From: Scatophagus argus
Taxonomy: Eukaryota; Chordata; Actinopteri; Scatophagidae
Assembly: GCF_020382885.2 (NCBI RefSeq)
Contig: NC_058495.1
Span: 4,767,627 to 4,831,626 of the forward strand
DNA: 64,000 bases
Direction: 5' to 3'
Of the stretch, positions 36,135-50,400 are shown in pieces (the stretch's first letter is position 1; each line of letters opens with the position of its first letter). A program made the translations under genes and the position numbers. Below the pieces are notes generated by a model that saw only the letters and a list, made by a program, of their open reading frames with translations, was not told where the DNA came from and did no database searches.

Positions 36135-37175
36135 ACATACATCGATCAGTCATAACATTATAACAACCTGCCTAATTTTGAGTAACTCCCTCTTTTGCTG
36201 CCAAAACAGCCCTGACCCGGTGAGGTATGGACTCCACTAGACCTGAAGGTATGCTGTGGTATCCATCACCAAGTTGTTTGTAGCAGATCCTTTACGTCCT
36301 ATAAATTGCGAGTTGGAGCATCCATGGATCGGACTTGTTTTTTTACCAGCACAACCCACAGATACTTGATTGGATTGAACACGTTGAACATGTTGCGTTC
36401 CTCATTTTTGCAGTGTAGCAGGCCTCCTTATCCTGCTGAAAGAAGTCACTGCCATCAAGGAATACTGTTTCCATGAAGGGGTCTACTTGGTCTGCAACAT
36501 TGTGTCAAAGTAACGTCCACATGAATGGCAGGACCTGAGGTTTCCCAGCAGAACATTGCACAAAGCATCACACTGCCTCCACCGGCTTGCCTTCTTCCCA
36601 CTGTGGATCCTGGTGCCATGTCTTCCCCAAGTAAGAGACACACCAGGCCTTCCATTGCTCTGTGGTCCACTTCTGATGCTCAGGTGCCTGTTGTAGGTGC
36701 TTTCAGCAGTGGACACGGGTCAGCATGGGCGCCCTCACAGTCTGCATATACACAGCCCCATATGCAACAAACTGAGATGCACTGTCTTCTGACACCTGTC
36801 TGTCTTAAGCTAGATCAGACAACACAGGCCAGCCTTTGCTCATCACAATCATCAGTGAGCCTTGGCTGCCCATGACCCTGTCATTCTTCAGTTTTCTCCT
36901 TGGCCCATTTTTGGTAGGTCCTGACCACTGCAGACCAGGAACATCCCATAAAAGCTGCAGTATTGGGCATGCTCTGACCCAGTCGTTTAGCCATGACAAT
37001 TTGCCCCTTGTCAAATTCACTCACATGCTTACGCTTTTCCAATTTTTTCTGCTTTCAACACATCAGCTTCAAGGACAAAATGTTCACTTGCTGCATAATA
37101 TATCTCACCCACTGCCAGGTGCCACTGTAAAAATATAATCAATGTTATTCACTTCACCTGTCAGTAGCAATACAT
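36135..37175 (-). mobile_element. broken Tc1/mariner-type DNA transposon
   Basis: The left end 'atcgatcagtcataacatta' and the right end near 'ttattcacttcacctgtcag' match the ends of a common teleost Tc1-type element of roughly 1.2-1.3 kb. The transposase reads on the minus strand in broken pieces: an N-terminal helix-turn-helix-like part (about 37020-36805) and a later catalytic-domain part with GGGSVMLCAMFCWETSGPAI (about 36600-36520), in different frames. Internal sequence that normally lies between 36390 and 36420 is missing and the right terminus is eroded. It cannot encode an active transposase. Confidence 0.8.
36455..37020 (-). pseudogene. transposase remnant of the Tc1/mariner-type element
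   Basis: Two disjoint minus-strand frames carry recognisable transposase segments separated by frameshifts and internal loss. The plus-strand 116-codon frame over 36525-36875 is antisense to it. Confidence 0.75.
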
Positions 37176-38565
37176 ACAATATGTACTGAGCTATCATAAA
37201 ATGTTTGCTTGTATTTAGATATTGCCCATTGCTGGGTTAACTTCTCAAGATTCAGAAACATCAGTCACAGAGTAAAGTGGTTCTCCAGTAGCTGATAACA
37301 TTAAGTACATTCTAAATATGAAAAGCACATGTCACAAGGGAAAAAACATTTGCAGTGATACTTCTATGTTACAGTTTATTAAATATGTGTGCAATGGATG
37401 GACTGCAACATAAACAACAGCACTGAACTATGTTTTTATTGATGTTGGATTTCTGTATTGTGATATCTGACATCTATCTCTGCCAACTGCAGAGACAACA
37501 ATTGGGTGTAAATGCCTTTTATCCAACAGTAATACAATATAAATCTTTGTAAACAGCAAATCAGATTAGGATACAGATCCTGTGGACTTCTGTTAACTCA
37601 AACATGATCTGAACTGTGGTGCACAAAAGAACTGTGCTGTTGATGAATAAGGGAGATTTTGTTACTTTAATGATTCATTCACGATATTTATTTTGACATC
37701 TATCTTCAGATGTATGTTTTTTTTCCCCTGTATATAAGGAATATAATTGAGGGTTACTGACTCCGCCAGCCTGCCAGCCTGTGTTTTGGTGCAGTGGGTG
37801 AGCTGTTTGCCAGAAGCGTGCATTGATGCTCATGGCTGCCCACGGCTGCACTGTCCCCGATTCACCTCTCACCCCCCCCTACTTTGAATGATATTTCAGT
37901 ACTGCTGCCAAAAATTGTGACCAGGCATTGACAAATGCATGTTTTCATTGCTCTGTGCAGGCATTTTCTCATGGTACACACATCAAGATGAAACTTTCTG
38001 AGTGTGTATTACATACAGAGCACATGTGGAGTTGGTGAGAGTAATTGCATGTCAGGTAACTACAGTACTGACTTGCATTGTTACAGCCACAATGTCACAT
38101 GAGAGTCAGAAAATTTTCATGGTTTATGCAGATAAGCTGAGGTATTAATAGACCTTAAGATATTAAGAGGCACTCCACCTATTAAAGAAAAGGTTAGGTT
38201 GGTGTTTTTCACAAGAAAGAAGAAAAGGCTTCTTTTCAGAAAAGATGTTGAGGTGTTAGAACTTTGAGAAACTAAGAAGGTAAGGTACTCTGTACTTCAA
38301 CGTTGGCACAAAATCCCCACTTCTCTGAACTCAGTGACCGCTTGCCAGTTGCACAGACAGAGAGAAGCATCAGGTGTGGCTCCTTTTGAACTTTGCAACC
38401 TGACCCCTCTGCTGCCCACTGCTCCCCAAATGCTAATCCCACTGTAAACCAGCAGGCCATTACTCATTCAGAGCTTCCTCTCCGAGTGTTGGCTTACTTT
38501 CCTCTGTATCCTGCTCGCTTCCTGTCTTTGTAGGTCAGGAACAGATGGTAACAAGAGACACTTGG

Positions 38566-38597
38566 TAAATAAATAAATAAAAGTATAAATAAATAAA
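38566..38597. repeat. (AAAT)n microsatellite, interrupted
   Basis: Two AAAT/TAAA runs separated by 'aagt'. Confidence 0.85.
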
Positions 38598-41303
38598 GAT
38601 TTCTTTTCCAAAACACAATTCACCTGTTTTATTCATCAAAATATTTGCTACCTGATGGTGGTTGTTCCGGTATCTGAGATATAATAGAAAACAGTATTTT
38701 GGTAAATCCGCTCCACTCTTTGTATTTAATATTATGCTGCAAGGAATTTTGTATGACCAGGTGAGCTTTTTGTGAATTCTGAAAAAAAAAAAAATCTTTG
38801 TCCATCATCATTGTCATCATTGTCCAGAGTTGTATGTACTTTCTCTCTTGAACAATAATGGGACACTTTGGCTTATTTGCCAGTGATGATGTGGATGTTA
38901 TAATGTAAATCCTAAGTGGACCTATTGCAATACCTTTTGCAGACAAATCAAAAGGGAAGCATTCATGTAAAAGTTACAGATTGGTCCACTGGGAGCTCCA
39001 GAGCTGTGGACATTTTTTTTTTCTTATTAAATGCCAGGTCCAGTTAGTTGATGCATGGACAGAGAGGCAAAGCAGTCACACTGAGGGCCATGCTTCCCAG
39101 CATCCCTCCCTCTCCCTGTTCCCGCCTCGGCGTCCAAGAGCTCAGGCCTCCGGCTGTGTAGTCATGACAACCAAATGAGGTAAATCGTTGCAGGAGAATC
39201 CTCATCACGACCACCACCCTCACAGGCCTCTTTTCAGCAGTGCACTAACGCACTATGTGCACGTCTTTCTTGCATGCTAGTCCCTGTCCAGTGTTCCTGC
39301 TTGGAATCATTAATATTTCCATAACTGGCTCTTTGCTCATTGTTCTCCGGTGTGTGCCATGAGTCTGTTTTCTTTATAATGTATCCTGAGGGTGAGGTTC
39401 GGTTTCATCCTATGATTTTTTTCATGTCCCTCAAAAAACATCACCTCATGACAGGACATGACAAAAAAAAGGCTGATAAAAATGCAGAAAATGAATTGTT
39501 AGCATAAGGGACAAAGAAAGAAACATGAACATCTCTCAAACAAAGTGGTAACTCCTCTGTGCAGTGCCTCATATGTGTTAAAGAACTTGACATTGCAACA
39601 GCAACAACAAAATATAAAAAAGACACTGGATGCAGCCAGGAAAAAAAGTGCTGGAATGGGATTGCATCTCAATTCATTTTGTCTAGTTTATTGCAGATTA
39701 TCCCAGATACACATCTGAATGAAAGAGAGGCATGTGCACAAACAGATATCTGTTATGTAAGCGGATGGTATTTGATTTTTTTTTTAAGTCTCTAATTTCT
39801 CTAACACCCTTTCCAAAAATAGTGCTACCATTTGCATACCTGCAGTGTGATAACAGTGCTGTGTGAAATAACACACTGAGCCATGTTTACAGATGAGCCT
39901 CACTCATCTGCTGCTGACAACCAATGAAAATGAGAGGAAGAGATTAACAATTCTTATTGTCATTATAAACATTTTGCAGTAGATAACACTTTGCTAGGAG
40001 TCACTATTCCGCTGTTACACTCTCTGCATGTAAACGATGCTTGACTAAATGAGATTTGTATCAATTTTAAACTTATAATATTATTACTTGCCCTGTATAG
40101 GTTGGTCTGTATCACAGGTGTATACATGATATTTGTTGACATACAAGCTACACCATTAGTAATAAATAGTCAACCTGCTCTTTTATCTGCATTTATAAAC
40201 TGATATACAAATTCTTAACAAATACAGACCAGAGGACAGAAAAAATTGATTTTATTATTATTATTTTTTTTAACCAAACATCAATATACAGCTACACATA
40301 TGGTCTGTTTGACAGTGTCTGCTTGACATTTAGAAATGCATTCAGCTGCAGCAACAATGTCACACTCTTCTGTCATTTAATTTAGATTTGAGCCATTCTG
40401 ACATTTATCTGACAAAACATAACACAGATTTTGGTATTTTATGCAATGTCAAGACAAACTATACAAAAGCAGCCACCAGTGTTTCTGCTTTCCAGGGTGC
40501 GCAATGCCAGAAATTTACTTTGGGGACTGACAAGAAATAAATGCTTCATTCTGAAAGGTTGAATAGAAAAATAGGCATAAATCTGAACCGTAGGTAACTC
40601 AACAGTGCATGCTCTAATGTGTAAGAGAAAGGAAACTGTCATGCTGATATATGCTTCAAGTTAACCGCTAAACTAACATAATAATTTGTTAATATACAGT
40701 AACTACACAGTAGTTGGAAATGATAATGATATGTATAAAAACCTTGACTAAGGTCTGCACCTCCATATATCAGTTAAGAATGTAGTTTCTCATCTGTTCT
40801 CAATCTAATTAATCCACTTTAGCCAGTGTGGTATTAAGCATGAAATTGAAATTTTATTTTTTGTTTGTTCAAAATCTGATCTGTTCCTAAATATTCTCTT
40901 TATTCCAACATAGCCTTCAATATGGCCGTAAGAAATATTAGGTGTTGTTCCCTAATACTGACCAGAGTGTCATAAGAAATAGGAATGGCAGACTTCAAAT
41001 TTAAAATTCGCCCTGACAACTATAACATACTTAATTTGATGTTAAAATTTTCCATTTGCTAATCACTGCCCTCCTCTGTTACTGTCGCCACGCCTGTCAA
41101 GCTTTTGATACTCGTACAGCACATGCACAGTCATTTTAGAAACTCATTCAGTTCCTAACAAAGTGACAAAAGCAGGCTCATTTCTCACTGAGGCCCATGG
41201 ATTTTGTCAGCCAAAATTAAGACTCTCATTAGCAGATTTTATGAGTGTAGATGGCGAATATAAGCTAATGTTAATCCCTAAACTCCTTGGGTCAGCTATG
41301 AAG

Positions 41304-41332
41304 TCAGTTCAGTTCAGTTCAATTCAGTTCAA
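41304..41332. repeat. (TTCAG)n short tandem repeat
   Basis: About five to six units of TTCAG, one of them ATTCAG. Confidence 0.85.
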
Positions 41333-43962
41333 CGTATATCGCTCCAAATCACACTCCAAATTGACACTTTGCAAATAGAGGAGGCCTGATCATACTCTTA
41401 AATTCAGTCTTTAATATACAGAGACCCAATATTCAGTCAATCTCCAACTTACTTTTTAATGTTTCTTTCTAAAACATTTTTGAAATGAGAATACTTTAAA
41501 ATATGTACTGTATGGCTGTGTGCATGATGTAATGCTAAAAAATGAGGCTAAAGCTAAAGGTCTCAGGCATCCTGACTGGTTGTTGATCAATGTAAAGCAC
41601 ATGTTTAGGCCTATAAGGATGGCCTATAAGCAGCACTGTTTGTGTATTTCAGTGTAGAGCTAAGTTTAGTTAGCCCCATGCCATGGTACTAAAAACTAAA
41701 ATGCAAAAAGTGTAATTGAAATGTTATTTGTTCTAGCATGACCTTTGGATTATTTTAATGCTTACTATAAAATATCATTCTTGAAGTGTACTGAGCTGCT
41801 ATCATTGCTCTAAAGTCTTATAATTTTCCCAAACTGTGAATGTGTTGGTCCAGAACAGGTATTTTTGCATGACATCTGTAAACCCACAAAATAATAATTG
41901 TGGAATTAGCATTTGGTTATTTCAGTAGGGTAAGCTAAGTTAGCCGAACATGCTAAGATTTGCAGCTTGTATTAGAGTAGATAATGACAAAGTTTAATTC
42001 ATTCTGCACAGATGGGGTGTTTTGGGTTTTTGAAAGCTGGAGCCCTAGTCACACTGCTTCAACACGTAGAGAAATCCAAAGCTTGACGGGCCTGTTGAAT
42101 GCCATGTACACCAGTACAAATCTTACACTCTTTGTAAGGATGTGACGTTTACAACTCAAGATGTAACAATACACCTGAATGAAAACATACTGTGTCAATA
42201 CAGGCTGGAATAAACATACAGTATGATATAGCACATCCTTTAAAAGAGTGTACTAGAATCATATTAGCTTCCTGTGAGATCTTTGTGCTTTATTGATGCT
42301 GATACTAACAAAAAACCCCAAGATAAATAAGGCCACATTTACTTCTTGCCATTTTTGAAAAATGTGCTTCATAATGATGCATATTCAGGGTCCATCTTCT
42401 GTTAACCACACAGAAAGGATGACTCTATTTGCTCATTGCTCTTTTTCTATACTTTTCTATACTTACAAGAATGTGAGAAGCAATGCAACATACCATAATG
42501 TTGGGGAAATAAAGTGCAGAGTCCAGTTTTGAGCATTCCAAATCCTAATAGTAAATAGACAAATAAGAAACAGAAACTGATAATATTGAGGGTGCTGCTT
42601 TATTTAATTTAGATTCTACTGCACTGTCAGTCTTGTGAATGCAGATGCTGTTGATACAAGTAAGAGTTTTGAGACTTTTCCAGGAGATCAGATCAGCAGC
42701 TGACAAGATACTGGAAGATGTTTAGTAAAAGGAGAATAAGCTGAGTGAATTCATTATGTATCTATTCTGGATGTCATAAACAGAACAGTCATCTATTTAC
42801 ACCTCAACAGACAAGCCTCTTGCCTGCCACCTTAGTGAATAATTATTCATTCTGAAGTAAAATAGAGGTTAAAGACTGCCATGCGTGAAGTGAAGTAAGA
42901 CAGCTGGTTCACTCACAGACAGAAAATGTTAATCTTTGGAGTCCATAACTGTTCGACTGAGTACAACATGTGTGTACAGGGTGTGATTTGGCTATACTTC
43001 TGTTAAGGAGCTATCCTCACCTCACTAAGCAACACATCATCCACAACAAATCTCTCCTTCACCTAAACCTAATCTTTGGCAGATGAAGACAAGCCAGTCT
43101 ACTTAGCATCACTGGGGGCTTGCCAAAATTAGGTTACCCATATAAAGTGCATTATTTGACACAATTGTTCTACATAGACACTATTTTAATACCGTATTTG
43201 TCATAATTTTTAAGATTATACTGTTGTTTTAGGTATCTTTCTATATCTTTCTACACAGTTTGCAGTCTATCAGTCTAAGGTACATAGTACATCCTCTTGA
43301 TTTATATGCTCGTTTGACTGTACATTGTTTTCTTTTGTACATAAATTTGTGATTATATAATGCATACACTGCTGAAAAGATGTGTAGACCCACTGGAAAC
43401 TCTTCCTGCCTGCAGTACACCCGCTAACCAACATCTCACCATTGTCCAAATCCTTTGTGTTCAAGTGTCTAAATTTACATGCTGAAGGAACAATATTTGC
43501 GTTCTCCAGTGCATGTGAACCACGTTTGAATCTAAGTGAGTGAGGCTGTCCAAAATAGACATGTAAATGGCAGGATATGCCAGCATATCATGTTGTAGGC
43601 AGTTAAATACTGAGGTCATTGATCGGTATGACATCTTTTTATTTTAATGGGATCAAGCATTCTGCCCTACACAGGTAAAGTCGCACTGAAACTCATCTAA
43701 AACTTTAACGTCATTTCTCCGGATTTCAGACCAGAGTTGCAAGTTATTGGCCTGTCTTGGATTAAAGTGCCAGCACTGCAGCAACACTTCTGTTTCAAAA
43801 TGCTTTTCTCTCTCATTATGAAGGTTAACCTCGCTTTATTTGTACAGGCCAATAGCATAAAGCCAAGATCCAGTAGCCATAAAAGATGGCTATAAGCTCT
43901 CACAGGCTAAAATATGATCTCGATAATATCATTTTGTGAGTTGAGCAGGACACTCACAAATT

Positions 43963-43968
43963 TTTATT
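43963..43968 (-). terminator. lrrc38: polyadenylation signal candidate for lrrc38
   Basis: AATAAA on the minus strand, about 232 nt beyond the lrrc38 stop codon. Other TTTATT occurrences further left could also serve. Confidence 0.4.
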
Positions 43969-44199
43969 GAGACTTTGGCTCATTCCTAAAGAATGTCCTT
44001 CATCACCACATTTCAGATGTCCATACGCAAAGAAAACAACTGCAACCATACCAGGGCAAGATCCTACCATTAAACAGTCCCAGATATTCACCAGGGAGGA
44101 CGCAGCATATAACTTGTCACATGTAGCACACATTGTCTTCTGTGTCCTCTCGTTGTTTAAAGTACCAGTACTGTGTGGATCGTCGAAAGAAAATCCCTC

Positions 44200-44447
44200 T
44201 CACTCCTCACTCTCCTCCTCATCGCCCTTGGTGCCTTTACTCCAGCGCTGGAAGCAATGAACAGTTGAAGCCAGGAAGAAGCTTGTCATGATGGCCACCA
44301 CAGAAACTGAGATGCCAGAGAAAATGATGATGAGCAGGTCTGTTAGAGTCAGGGTGGCCTGGCACTCACGGAAGCTGTCCTTTGAGAGCTGGGTCAGGGA
44401 TATACGTCTGCCGTCCGTGGGGAGGGAGCACTCCATGCCTTCCACCC
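44200..44447 (-). CDS. lrrc38: lrrc38 coding exon 2 (residues 210-291, stop)
   Basis: GVEGMECSLPTDGRRISLTQ through the transmembrane helix to DEEESEE and TGA at 44200-44202. The acceptor is ttttaatgcag. Confidence 0.93.
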
Positions 44448-47400
44448 CTGCATTAAAACAGGAAATAAGATTAGACTGATTTACTGAACCAGACTTGCAG
44501 TGAATAATGTCACATTCATGGAAATGACATCATATAGTGGAACAAGCAGGCTGTACAGTTCTGGCTCAGTACTGATAAATATACACGCACACACATAGAA
44601 AGGAAAGAACTAATGTATTATTTCATTGATTCCCCAAAGATTTAAAATTTAAGGTGATGCACATTTGTTAGTTAGATCCCGTAGCTCACAGAGTCTGCAC
44701 ACCTGCTCTCCTCTGAGGTCTGAAGTAATCAGAGACAGGGTGCATACTTTGAGGTGTCCACTTTGTACACAAATATTTCATTCAAACAGTGTTGTGTAAA
44801 AGATCGGAATTCAATAGCATTTGTGGCATTTCAGCTTATTTGATAACTGAAAGGCTACTCAGAAAGGTTCACTGATGAAAGTAAGCAAAATACCTGAGAC
44901 ACAATTTTCTGCTGTAGTAGAAAATTTATTATCTACTGTACACAACCTGTCAATTAATTCATTTCAGCTGTTACAGAGGCTCTTTTTGTTCTGTTGTCTG
45001 TCGTGCAGTCTGTAGTGCAGTGTAAGCTGCTCTGGATGGCCGCCCATCTCTGTGCCTTTGACAACAAGACAAATTTGTTGTTCGTTGTTTGTTGTTCTGG
45101 AGAACGGTTTGGAGAATGAAATAAAGATGCATTTAAATCATTTTAATTTCAGTTGCCAGCTGCACAAGGCAAACCTCTTAGAATATACTTCCTCATTATG
45201 TGTTACTCCTGGGTACATCCCTAAAATTTACTGATGTATCAGCAAAGGACACCATCTGAGACAGGGGCACCTTGACAAAACTCATCTCAAGATGAAAGCA
45301 AAATAAATCAGTGAATGCTGTTCTGCATGTCTCTGTCACTTTCACATAGTTTATTGTTCAGGCATCATTTAAATGGAAAAGGACAGGGACTGCAGCTCTC
45401 AAGGGAATAAGTCTTCCAGCGAGTCTTCTTTCCCAGCCCCTGATTACAAATGACAACAGCACCGGATCATTACGGTCAGTTTTAACATTTATATGTTTAA
45501 GACTGACCGCTGATCAAGATGTTCACTTTCACATGTTTACAGACTCATTCATTCATCTTGTTTTACTGACGACTTTGTCAACCTCTGGGTTTAATTTGAT
45601 GCTAAGTGCTTGTGTTGCGAGTCAATGGATGATATATATCTCCTAACTGACACACTCATAACACTGCAAACTCACAATCTATATGCAAGGTAACAGCCTT
45701 CATATTGGCAGTGTACTGTATGAAGAACTAGATATATTGATGTCAATGCTAGCTCATAGGTGGGTTGCAATGTGGGTGGCTACTTTCTATTGATACCGCA
45801 CATGCAAATGCACACACTTGGCAGTACATCAGTTCTGGTTCTTTGCTCAGCAGTCAGCAAAATTTGCAGCATGCTTTGTTTTAGTACAAATGCAACAGCT
45901 TCTCTTTTGATTGGCTTATTTTCATTCATCAAATTATCTGAGTTATGAATTAATCCTGCATTTAATGTCTGATGTATAAATATGTCATTATTTATTATAG
46001 GAACATTAATAATTTAATGTGAAGTGCAAAACTCAACTTGCAATGAAATTACAATGAAATATTGTGCTTGTATCAGTCAGCTGATGTGTAAAATCTTGCT
46101 GTACATGTACATAATTGTACATAATTGTAAAGAAAATAGTTGAGACAGCTTTGAAAGTGTGACAATGGAAAAAGAAATAATGGAATTTAGTGAGAGCATG
46201 GAAATGGTTTCCGTGCTTCTCCGACTGACTCTCTACAGTATTAATTAGGCTTGTAACTGAACTCTTTAAGGCCTTGAACTTAATGATGCTAAAATACAAG
46301 GTACAGATTCTCACATTTTCTCTAACATTTAATTAGTTGAGGACAGAAGATACACACACACAGACACACAGCAAACCCACAGGCATGCAAACATACATTA
46401 GTTATGTTTTAAATGTTTTCTTGTTTCACATACAAAATGTTTACAAAATGCAAGGCTTCGATTTTCAAACAAATTTTCAGCTGCAAATTACAACACATTT
46501 AGCCCCTTACTGAGCATTGTTGTTGTTGTTGTTGGCACTAGGAATGGTGTATGTTTGACTGAATTAAAATAAACTACAATACTCAAGTTCATTGTAATGA
46601 ATGGACATGTTACCCAGTGCAACAGTGTGGCCCATTAAGGTTCATGGAACACATATAACAGGTTGTATCAGGCTGAATGATGACATTGCATAGGAAAACT
46701 TCAATGTTGATTAGTATATATATATATATATATGGCATACACTGGCATACACACAGGCCATAGCAGACACAAGAACAGCAGCACAAGTGCATGCTGGACA
46801 AGCTCCACAGAAAACTTAAGTAGCCTTGGAGCAGGATCAGATGAAGTGAGTCAGAAGCACACACAGCATCAAGAATGAGGCTCCAAACTGATTAGAAGCC
46901 AATAGCAACAATCGTGGTGGAGCCAAAGACGAGCACACTGGCTCTTGGCATGATTCATGTCTACCGTATGTTGCGGGAATCAGGGATCAAAACAAATTCA
47001 TAACCCACTGCATGTGAGAAAACTGCTCAGTCTGAGTAACAAGCAAGTCTGCTGTAGAGGCTGTATTGACCTACTGGCTCCTGGCAAACAAACTACTGTA
47101 ATGCACAATGCATTCAGAGGCTGTTAATCTCATCTGTGGGAGTTATAAGATGAAAATGTTTGGTTTTGTTTTAAATCTAATATTCCAAGATGCGTGTTAC
47201 ATAACTTGCCAAATGTTCCACATTTGAAAAGCAACAGTTCAATTTTCAAATTTACAGTTTCACTCAGCAATGCTCAGCAGGAAATATTTTGTTTCTGTTT
47301 GTTTGTTTTTTACTGTAACATTTCCAGGTTTTCTCACAGTATTTTGTCAATGGCAGTGGTTGAATCTTGGACTTTATATAACATACAGTGTGTGATTTTT

Positions 47401-50400
47401 GTCTTTTTTCACTATTTTGTTCCCATGGTGGCCGCATAAGGTAACCCCAGCAATGTACTTTTGAGTTTGTACAAAACAAATCCCTTCTAATGAATGGCTT
47501 ACCGCTGAATGATGAATCATAGACAGCAGAAAAAAGACTAAAAGTGCAGAGTACTGAGAGGCAGAGGCAGGCACACAAAGCATACGCTGATGTAGCTCTA
47601 ATTAGTTGTTGAACAGCTTTAAGTTACAAACACAAAATTCACCTGAAGACCATTTCCACACATTGTATTAAAGAAAGAAAATTTGAAACACGTTGTGTCC
47701 AGTCTGTTTGTGCCAGAGACAAATGGGTCATTATATATTCATAATGCACTTATTGCATGGCAAAGTAACTCATCACCTCAGAGACTTGGCCTTTGCCTTT
47801 GAGACAGTTTTGTCTGTCTTGCCTTGCCTGTCCTAGATGTTTGATTAATGACATTTCAGGCTGAAATTATCGTGGTGAACTCATGGCCCCTCCAGGAGTT
47901 ACAGGATTATTACATTTATTGTGATAAAAGCTGAGTTGGTGAACAGGCCAGTGGTGGACAGACAAACCAGGTTTGATTCTTTTTATTGAGAACACAATTT
48001 TCATTTTGGTCTAGATATATGAGCACACAAAATTCTGAAAATCTCCACGTTGCACGCTAAAAAGTAGATTTTTTATAGGTATTTGTATATTTATATATTT
48101 GTCATGTATTTTAATACAAATACACATTGCATGTTCCCTGCAAGAGAGAGAAGAGACAGTAGCTTTCCCCTAGCGCTACACTGTTGCAATTACGAACTAA
48201 AATTACACAATAGGGCACACGAACTTATTACACTGCCTAACAAAGGGGATAATTACTGAACAGCTGTGCTATCTGGCCAAAAGTGGAATCTTCTGGAACA
48301 AACACCATAATTATAGTTTCTCTGTATTACAAGCTTGTCTGTGATAAAATGTTCACATCTATTACTGAGAGACAATGTCCAGACTTAGTGGATGTGACCT
48401 CAGATTAGAGATGTAGGAAACTGAAACCTGAGTCTACTATGGAAACGCTTTAATTTATTGCCCGTGAACTGCTTATGTCAAACAGAAACTACTACGGTTG
48501 AAACACTCCAACAGCTTTTAGTTTATGCCAAGTTCATATGATATTTTTGACACTTTTCCACTCAAAGAAAAGGAAACAACCAGAATGTCAAGCCAGTGGG
48601 AAAATGACTACAGTAAAATCTATTATTGTATAATCAATTCATTATTATTATAAAGGACCTATTATCTGTTTGCTGTTATCCACTGTCTACCTCACCCACT
48701 TGCACTATACTCCACCCTGCACCTTACTTTTGAACTACCTCCAGAAAAATATTTATTTCACTTATTTTATTTTGTGTTGCCTTACTCTATTTTATTTTTA
48801 TCTTTATTTTTTATTTTTATTCTTCAATTATATGTTACTGTTATGTTCTATGTATGCACCAATCACCAAGACAAATTCCTAGTAATGTGAAACCTCTTCA
48901 CTTACATGGCAATAAAGTCTTTTCTGATTCTGATTCTGATTCTGATCCACTTTCACAACAAATGACAACAAATATCCAACAAAAAATAACAAATGTAGGC
49001 ACATTTTCACTTTTTTTAACTTGAGTAACTACAAGGCTAACAAAGAGGGAAACTGCTGCATCACAGAACAATGTTTGAATGAGATTTTGTCACTTTTTCC
49101 CATCAAACCTAACTGTAGTATTACTGTAATGAACAGCAAAAACGATCACTGCAGTTTTCGTGCCAATCCTAGCCAACTAGCTAGTCGTCATCTGTGAAAT
49201 TACACACAACATGTGGACTTTTTAGTAATATTTATCATTCCTGCTTCTCCCAGCTGGTGTCTACAATACACACTTTAGTCTCTAAAATGAACTGAGTAAG
49301 GGCTAGCCACCAAGCAGGATTCAGTAAATGTGAGTTGACTGACAAACATAAGCTTGCATTGATTCAAACAAACACTTGAGTTTTTCGTACTAACTGTTGG
49401 AGTATATACATACATATATATATACATATATATATTATTCAACATAATGGTGTTAGGAATGATATGGAACTACAATATCAGATTGATGAGCCAGTTTGCA
49501 GGTTGAACATGTGCATATGGGTTTATTTTATGTCCCAGTCTTTTCACCAAAAACTATAATGAGAGGCGTTAGTTTTGACTAATTGAAACCATTTTAACTC
49601 AAAGCTACATGTACAATGCGGCAAAATTAGCTTTGGAAATGGGCATCTTTAAAACAGTAAAATGTTTATAAATGATTCCCAATAACACTGTGTTCCCAAA
49701 AACTGTGGCTGCAGTGGACTGACTAACAATAATATAACACAAACCGTGCCATTACACCATCAGGTGTCGGGCCACACAGCTATGTTACATCACTGGCACG
49801 GACAGTTGATGGATTACTCTTAGGGTTACAGCCAGGCGAGGGGAGAGGGTATTTGCTGCCTCATCTGTGATTGATCTGCCCAGCTGTGACAGACTGATAT
49901 TGGAGGTTGTTTCTCCTCCTTCCCTCAACAACATATTATCTGTCCAGATTGATCTCTGCACCACTAGCAAATTCAGATCACCACAATCTTATACATCTGC
50001 AGACTCCTGCAGGAGCTGGCATTCATGTTAAAATCTTCCAGCTCCCAAACCACTAGTGTCTAGACAGTCTGCCTGAATAATCCAGTTGTGATAATGACTC
50101 ACAAAAGTATCCCCTCCATACTTTATTAAATGAGATGGATGAGCCACTCAAGGCCAAGAAGATGTAAAAAGAACCCGACGAACATAATTTCAGGGAGAAT
50201 GAGGAATTATTCAGTTGCTATCACAGGAATTTAATGTTTGATGGAAACCTGAAGGAAAAATGATGAGAGATTCATACAAGAAGAGTGGGAGTTGGAGATA
50301 AACAGAGTGCAGAATGTTTGTTATGAATGCACAAAATGACAAGCATTCATGTGACAGTGGGGCGAGGGTGAATCATCCAGGAGGGGATTCCTTCTGCGAG

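Larger units (their letters stand above)
37176..43962. other. intergenic, no gene recognised
   Basis: Holds an (AAAT)n run at about 38566-38597 and a (TTCAG)n run at about 41304-41332. Otherwise it is AT-rich DNA with no recognisable exons or RNA genes. It lies 3' of lrrc38. Confidence 0.45.

Noticed and set aside
36525..36875. 116-codon plus-strand open frame
   Set aside because: Antisense to the broken transposase of the Tc1/mariner-type element.
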